Source: Rhodothermus marinus (GTDB taxonomy: Bacteria > Bacteroidota > Rhodothermia > Rhodothermales > Rhodothermaceae). Taken from it: a DNA stretch of 64,000 bases. Position 1 is the first letter of the stretch. Every line of letters starts with the position of its first letter. The notes beneath the pieces were generated by a model. That model did no database searches. It was not told where the DNA came from and worked only from the letters and a program-made list of their open reading frames with translations. The stretch is taken from positions 425,501 to 489,500 of the forward strand of contig NZ_AP019797.1 in assembly GCF_009936275.1 (NCBI RefSeq), written 5' to 3'. Made by a program: the position numbers and the translations under genes. Of this stretch, positions 61,044-64,000 are shown piece by piece.

Positions 61044-62330
61044 ATGCGTACACGGTTAACCGGTGGCATCCTGGCGCTGATCGCGCTGCTGTTGTGGACC
61101 CTGCCGGCCGCAGGCCAGGATAAAGACCAGCCGAAAAACGAGGGGCCGGTGGTACACGGCTTCATCCGGCCCGACTGGCTCATTCAGAATGTGGACGACC
61201 CGTTCCGGGATGACCTGCGGATCTATCACTTTCTGAGCCGGACCCGCGTCTACCTGAAGGGGACCTACGAGGGCGTGCGCTATCGGGTCGAGCTGGGGCT
61301 CTCGGGTCCGGAGGTCGAAATTCCGGTCTCGCGTTCGGGCTTCTGGGGCATGCCGCAGATCCTGCAGGACTTCTATGCGGACGTGCCTTTCCCGGGCGTC
61401 GAGAACGTCTATGTCCGGCTGGGCCAGTTCAAGGTGCCGGCCGGGGCTGAAGGGCTGACCTACTCGGCCTACCTGCCCTTCGTGGAACGCTCGATCGCAC
61501 AGAAGTTCGTGGGGCTGCTGCGGGACTACGGCGCGGCGCTGCACGCCTATCCGAGCGAGAACGTCTCGCTGGCACTGGCGCTGCAGACCGGTCTGGGCCG
61601 GAGCATCCCGAACCGGTATCTGCCCGAGGTGTTCGGCTTTCCGTTCGTGACGGCGCGCGTGCAGTTCGGTCCGAACCAGGGGCATGACCTCTTCCGGCTC
61701 AAGCCGATGCCCTCCGGCGACGAACTGGAGGTGCGGTTGGGCGCCAACGTCACCTACTATAAAGACGTGATCGCCGGGCATTCCTCGGCGCTGAACGTCT
61801 GGAACAAGGAAAAGCCCATCCTGCTGCAGAGCGGCTGGAATCCGCACATCGCCCGGCGTGAGGCCGGTCATCTGAAGGCCGGGGAGCTGCTCATCGGGGG
61901 CGGCGACATCGCGCTGGGCTATCCGACCGCGCAGGGCGCGCTCTGGCTGGAGGGCCAGGTCACCTACGGGCAGTACAAGAACGACTTCGGCGATGTGGCC
62001 GTGACGGCCGTCCGCGCGCAGGCTACCTACAGCCTGGAGACCGTCGCCTTCGGTCTGCGCTACGCGCTGGTGCAGCTCGACGAGCTGGGCGGCGATGCCG
62101 TGGGCGACGATCCGATCCACGAAGTGACGCCCATGCTGACCTACCGGCTGCAGAAGAACGTCAAGATCATCCTGGACGGGAGCATTCTGCTGGATGTGCC
62201 GGTGGCCGTGGAAGAGGGCGTGGGCGCCTATGTGCTGACGGATCACCCCGAGGAGATCACAGCGGAAGGTGTTACGATTGAGCGGCAGAATGTGATCAAC
62301 CTGCGGGCGGCCGTGCAGATCAACTTCTGA
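61044..62330 (+). CDS. Outer-membrane porin, phosphate-selective O/P-like
   Basis: A 428-residue beta-barrel with signal peptide (LLLWTLPAAGQ). Alternating amphipathic strands such as YRVELGLSGPEV, NVYVRLGQFKVPAGAEGLTYSA, VSLALALQTGLGRS and VRLGANVTYYKD match the porin O/P family, and the protein ends VQINF, with the terminal Phe that the BAM machinery recognises. The GQFKVP element is typical of this family. It is 24 bases after the second YceI gene, so the three form one operon. Confidence 0.82.
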   Translation: MRTRLTGGILALIALLLWTLPAAGQDKDQPKNEGPVVHGFIRPDWLIQNVDDPFRDDLRIYHFLSRTRVYLKGTYEGVRYRVELGLSGPEVEIPVSRSGFWGMPQILQDFYADVPFPGVENVYVRLGQFKVPAGAEGLTYSAYLPFVERSIAQKFVGLLRDYGAALHAYPSENVSLALALQTGLGRSIPNRYLPEVFGFPFVTARVQFGPNQGHDLFRLKPMPSGDELEVRLGANVTYYKDVIAGHSSALNVWNKEKPILLQSGWNPHIARREAGHLKAGELLIGGGDIALGYPTAQGALWLEGQVTYGQYKNDFGDVAVTAVRAQATYSLETVAFGLRYALVQLDELGGDAVGDDPIHEVTPMLTYRLQKNVKIILDGSILLDVPVAVEEGVGAYVLTDHPEEITAEGVTIERQNVINLRAAVQINF

Positions 62331-62354
62331 CCGGTCTGGCCGCGGAGGGCAGCG

Positions 62355-62393
62355 TGCGGGGCCCCGGCAATCATGCCGGGGCCCTGTTGTTTT
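62355..62393 (+). terminator. Intrinsic terminator of the YceI/porin operon
   Basis: Stem GGGCCCCGGCA (62359-62369) with TGCCGGGGCCC (62374-62384), loop ATCA, then TGTTGTTTT. Confidence 0.85.
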
Positions 62394-62401
62394 CCGACCA
62401 C

Positions 62402-62437
62402 AAAAAACCCCGGCGATCACGGGGGAAATCGCCGGGG
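62402..62437 (-). terminator. Intrinsic terminator of the PorQ-like gene
   Basis: Stem CCCCGGCGAT (62408-62417) with ATCGCCGGGG (62428-62437); on the minus strand the T-run corresponds to 62407-62402. Confidence 0.8.
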
Positions 62438-62588
62438 AAGGAGCACGTCCCGGGGGGTGAGGCGCGCCTTCAACGATACGGAGGCGCCGGGTATTCGTCA
62501 AGATGAAAGGCAAATTGGCGCCATCAAAACGCGCCGTTCCCGCCGATTTGTGCCGCAGCAGAAGCGCAATTATTCGGGAAGGTCTGGA

Positions 62589-63554
62589 TTATAGCTGCGT
62601 CTGAACGGTCAGATGATGGAGCGTGCCCAGCGAGGACCAGGAGCTGAAGGCATAGTCGAAGTGCAGGCCGGCAAGGCGCAATCCGAAGCCCGCGTTGAAG
62701 CCGGCCAGGTCCAGCCGGGGGCGGATTTTGAGCATTTCGTGGCGGCGGTAGCTGTAGCCGAAGCGCAGTTGAAACGAACGGCTGGCGCCCAGTTCGGCTC
62801 CGAAGTTCAGGTGATAGAACAGGCGACCGAGCCAGGTCTGATTTTCCGGGCGCTGCCAGAAATGGGGCAGGTCGTAGGCGGTCAGGGTCAGTTGCAGCGG
62901 CAGGTAGCGCAGGCGCTTGCGCAGGCCCAGACGCACGTCGAAGGGCAGGCGGTCGGGAGTGGTCCCCAGCGTCTGGAGCGTGACGCCCAGGTGGTGCAGG
63001 CTGGCGCCGAGCGTCAGCAGGTGCTCGGGCAGCTCGTAGCGGAAGCCGGCGTCCAGCGCCAGGGCCGTCGCCCGTCGGTCGGCCAAGGTCGTGTGGATCA
63101 GGTGCAGGCTGGCGCCGTAGTGCAGCGACGGGCCGGCGGCGCGTCCCAGGCCCACCGTCAGGGCCAGGTCGATAGGCCGAAAGGTGCCGTTGCGGTTGCC
63201 TTCCAGGTCGGCCTCGTCGATGGCGCCCCAGTCCAGAAAGCGTAGCGCCAGGCCGAGCGTTCCGAGTTCGCCCCGGTGCCAGCCGTAGGCGATCGTACCG
63301 GCACGGATGTCGCCCAGGTGGTTCAGGTAACTCACCTGCAACTGGCGGTGCTGCGCGGGGTGCAGCAGGGCCGGATTCAGCAGAAACAGCGCCACGTCGT
63401 CGTCGGCGACGGTTGTGGGCGTGTCGCCCAGCGCGGTCACGCGGGCCGAGGGCGCAAGACGCAGAAAGGCAAAACCGCCCAGCGGGGCATCCTGCGCCCG
63501 GACCGGTAAGGCCAGACACAACCAGAGCACCGGCAGGAATCGCCACCCCTTCAT
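62589..63554 (-). CDS. PorQ-like outer-membrane protein
   Basis: A 321-residue beta-barrel-like protein with signal peptide (LPVLWLCLALPVRAQ). The mature N-terminus GGFAFLRLAPSARVTALGDTPTTVADDDVALFLLNPALL is the PorQ/PorV signature of Bacteroidota, followed by strands with aromatic belts. In PorQ-type proteins the function is in or near type IX secretion. No other por/gld gene is present here. The stretch to the next gene (63555-63812) contains nothing I can support. Confidence 0.77.
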   Translation of the reverse strand: MKGWRFLPVLWLCLALPVRAQDAPLGGFAFLRLAPSARVTALGDTPTTVADDDVALFLLNPALLHPAQHRQLQVSYLNHLGDIRAGTIAYGWHRGELGTLGLALRFLDWGAIDEADLEGNRNGTFRPIDLALTVGLGRAAGPSLHYGASLHLIHTTLADRRATALALDAGFRYELPEHLLTLGASLHHLGVTLQTLGTTPDRLPFDVRLGLRKRLRYLPLQLTLTAYDLPHFWQRPENQTWLGRLFYHLNFGAELGASRSFQLRFGYSYRRHEMLKIRPRLDLAGFNAGFGLRLAGLHFDYAFSSWSSLGTLHHLTVQTQL

Positions 63555-63812
63555 TGGCACAGCTTGCTTGCTCGGAGTGTGGGCACGTCGCGTTGTAGCA
63601 ATCGGATCGCTTTCCTGCCGGGCTGGTGAGATCGGGGGTACTTTCCAAATATAACACCGCCCGGGCACAAAAGCGAGGTCCGGCGGATGTATCCAGAGGT
63701 GCCATCAGAAATGCGCCAGAGATGCCATGGCCAATGCGGAGAAGCTGCTACGGCCTGTGCCGTGGGATTCCTAAGCTATTTTTAGAATTTGTTGCACCAG
63801 ATACAGGCACGC

Positions 63813-64000
63813 ATGCGTCGGTGGCAGGTTGTCGGATTGCTGCTCGGGCTGCATCTCGGATTCGTTACTGGGATGGTAGCGCTTTTGAGCCGTCTGCTGG
63901 GTACCGGTCTGCCATCGGCCGAAAGTCTGCTGGTAGCCGTCTGGACGCTTCCCCTCTCTGTATTTGTCGCCTGGTTCATTGGGGGTGATCTGCTGCAGCT
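63813..64000 (+). CDS. Membrane protein, N-terminal fragment
   Basis: The first 62 residues of a membrane protein cut by the right edge: two hydrophobic segments (VVGLLLGLHLGFVTGMVALL and AVWTLPLSVFVAWFI), start MRRWQ. Not enough to assign a family. Confidence 0.5.
   Translation, partial: MRRWQVVGLLLGLHLGFVTGMVALLSRLLGTGLPSAESLLVAVWTLPLSVFVAWFIGGDLLQ

Overview
The window looks like chromosomal DNA of a Rhodothermus-type bacterium (Rhodothermota/Bacteroidota side), probably Rhodothermus marinus or a close relative. The evidence is the high GC content, a Bacteroidota-type promoter (TTTG-N20-TATCTTTG at 19288-19319), many Bacteroidota-style lipoproteins, a 31-residue AURKAIP1/COX24-type ribosomal protein, a PorQ-like protein and a tmRNA tag ending YAMAA. 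The species call is an inference. There is no prophage, CRISPR array or insertion sequence. Most of the window is housekeeping genes, with a few AT-richer patches (about 3930-4376, 45562-46295 and 51532-52330) that look like acquired genes.

Layout. 1-8120: RecN tail, free-methionine sulfoxide reductase, phosphohexomutase, DUF2911 protein, arsenate reductase, gamma-glutamylcyclotransferase-like protein, GNAT, M20 peptidase, tmRNA (minus strand), lipoprotein and alpha/beta hydrolase. 8262-21384: tiny ribosomal protein, YtxH-like protein, YaaA, uridine kinase, CoaX, inositol monophosphatase, FabI, M1 peptidase, HAD phosphatase, L,D-transpeptidase, methyltransferase, two NfeD proteins, TonB-like lipoprotein and a nucleoside transporter. 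21453-36592: M1 peptidase, WrbA, DUF2236 protein, UvrD-type helicase, nucleotide pyrophosphatase/phosphodiesterase-like protein, YccF, DusB, a recombinase-like protein lacking both catalytic arginines, RecO, ComEA-like protein, esterase and a Spy-like protein. 36641-45131: NUDIX, a NapA-like molybdoenzyme with a tetraheme NapC-like cytochrome, and a heterodimeric ABC exporter whose two genes flank ribonuclease Z. 45203-52330: ArsR regulator, two nucleotidyltransferase/HEPN toxin-antitoxin pairs (the first with a nonsense-broken HEPN gene), a metallophosphoesterase-like protein, HD protein, TIM-barrel protein and a large cation/proton antiporter. 52379-59460 (minus strand): metE, a DUF433 gene, nrdB and nrdA behind a cobalamin riboswitch. 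59801-64000: two YceI proteins with a porin, a PorQ-like protein and a cut-off membrane protein.

The most notable system is the minus-strand block 59443-52379. A strong promoter and a well-conserved cobalamin aptamer precede nrdA and nrdB, then a small DUF433 gene, then metE. Class I ribonucleotide reductase and MetE are both B12-independent counterparts of B12-dependent enzymes (NrdJ and MetH), and no intrinsic terminator is visible before metE. One riboswitch could therefore govern a B12-sparing operon. The NrdB subunit also carries Phe126 where the radical tyrosine normally sits and Glu88 as first metal ligand, the signature of the Chlamydia-type class Ic (Mn/Fe) enzyme.
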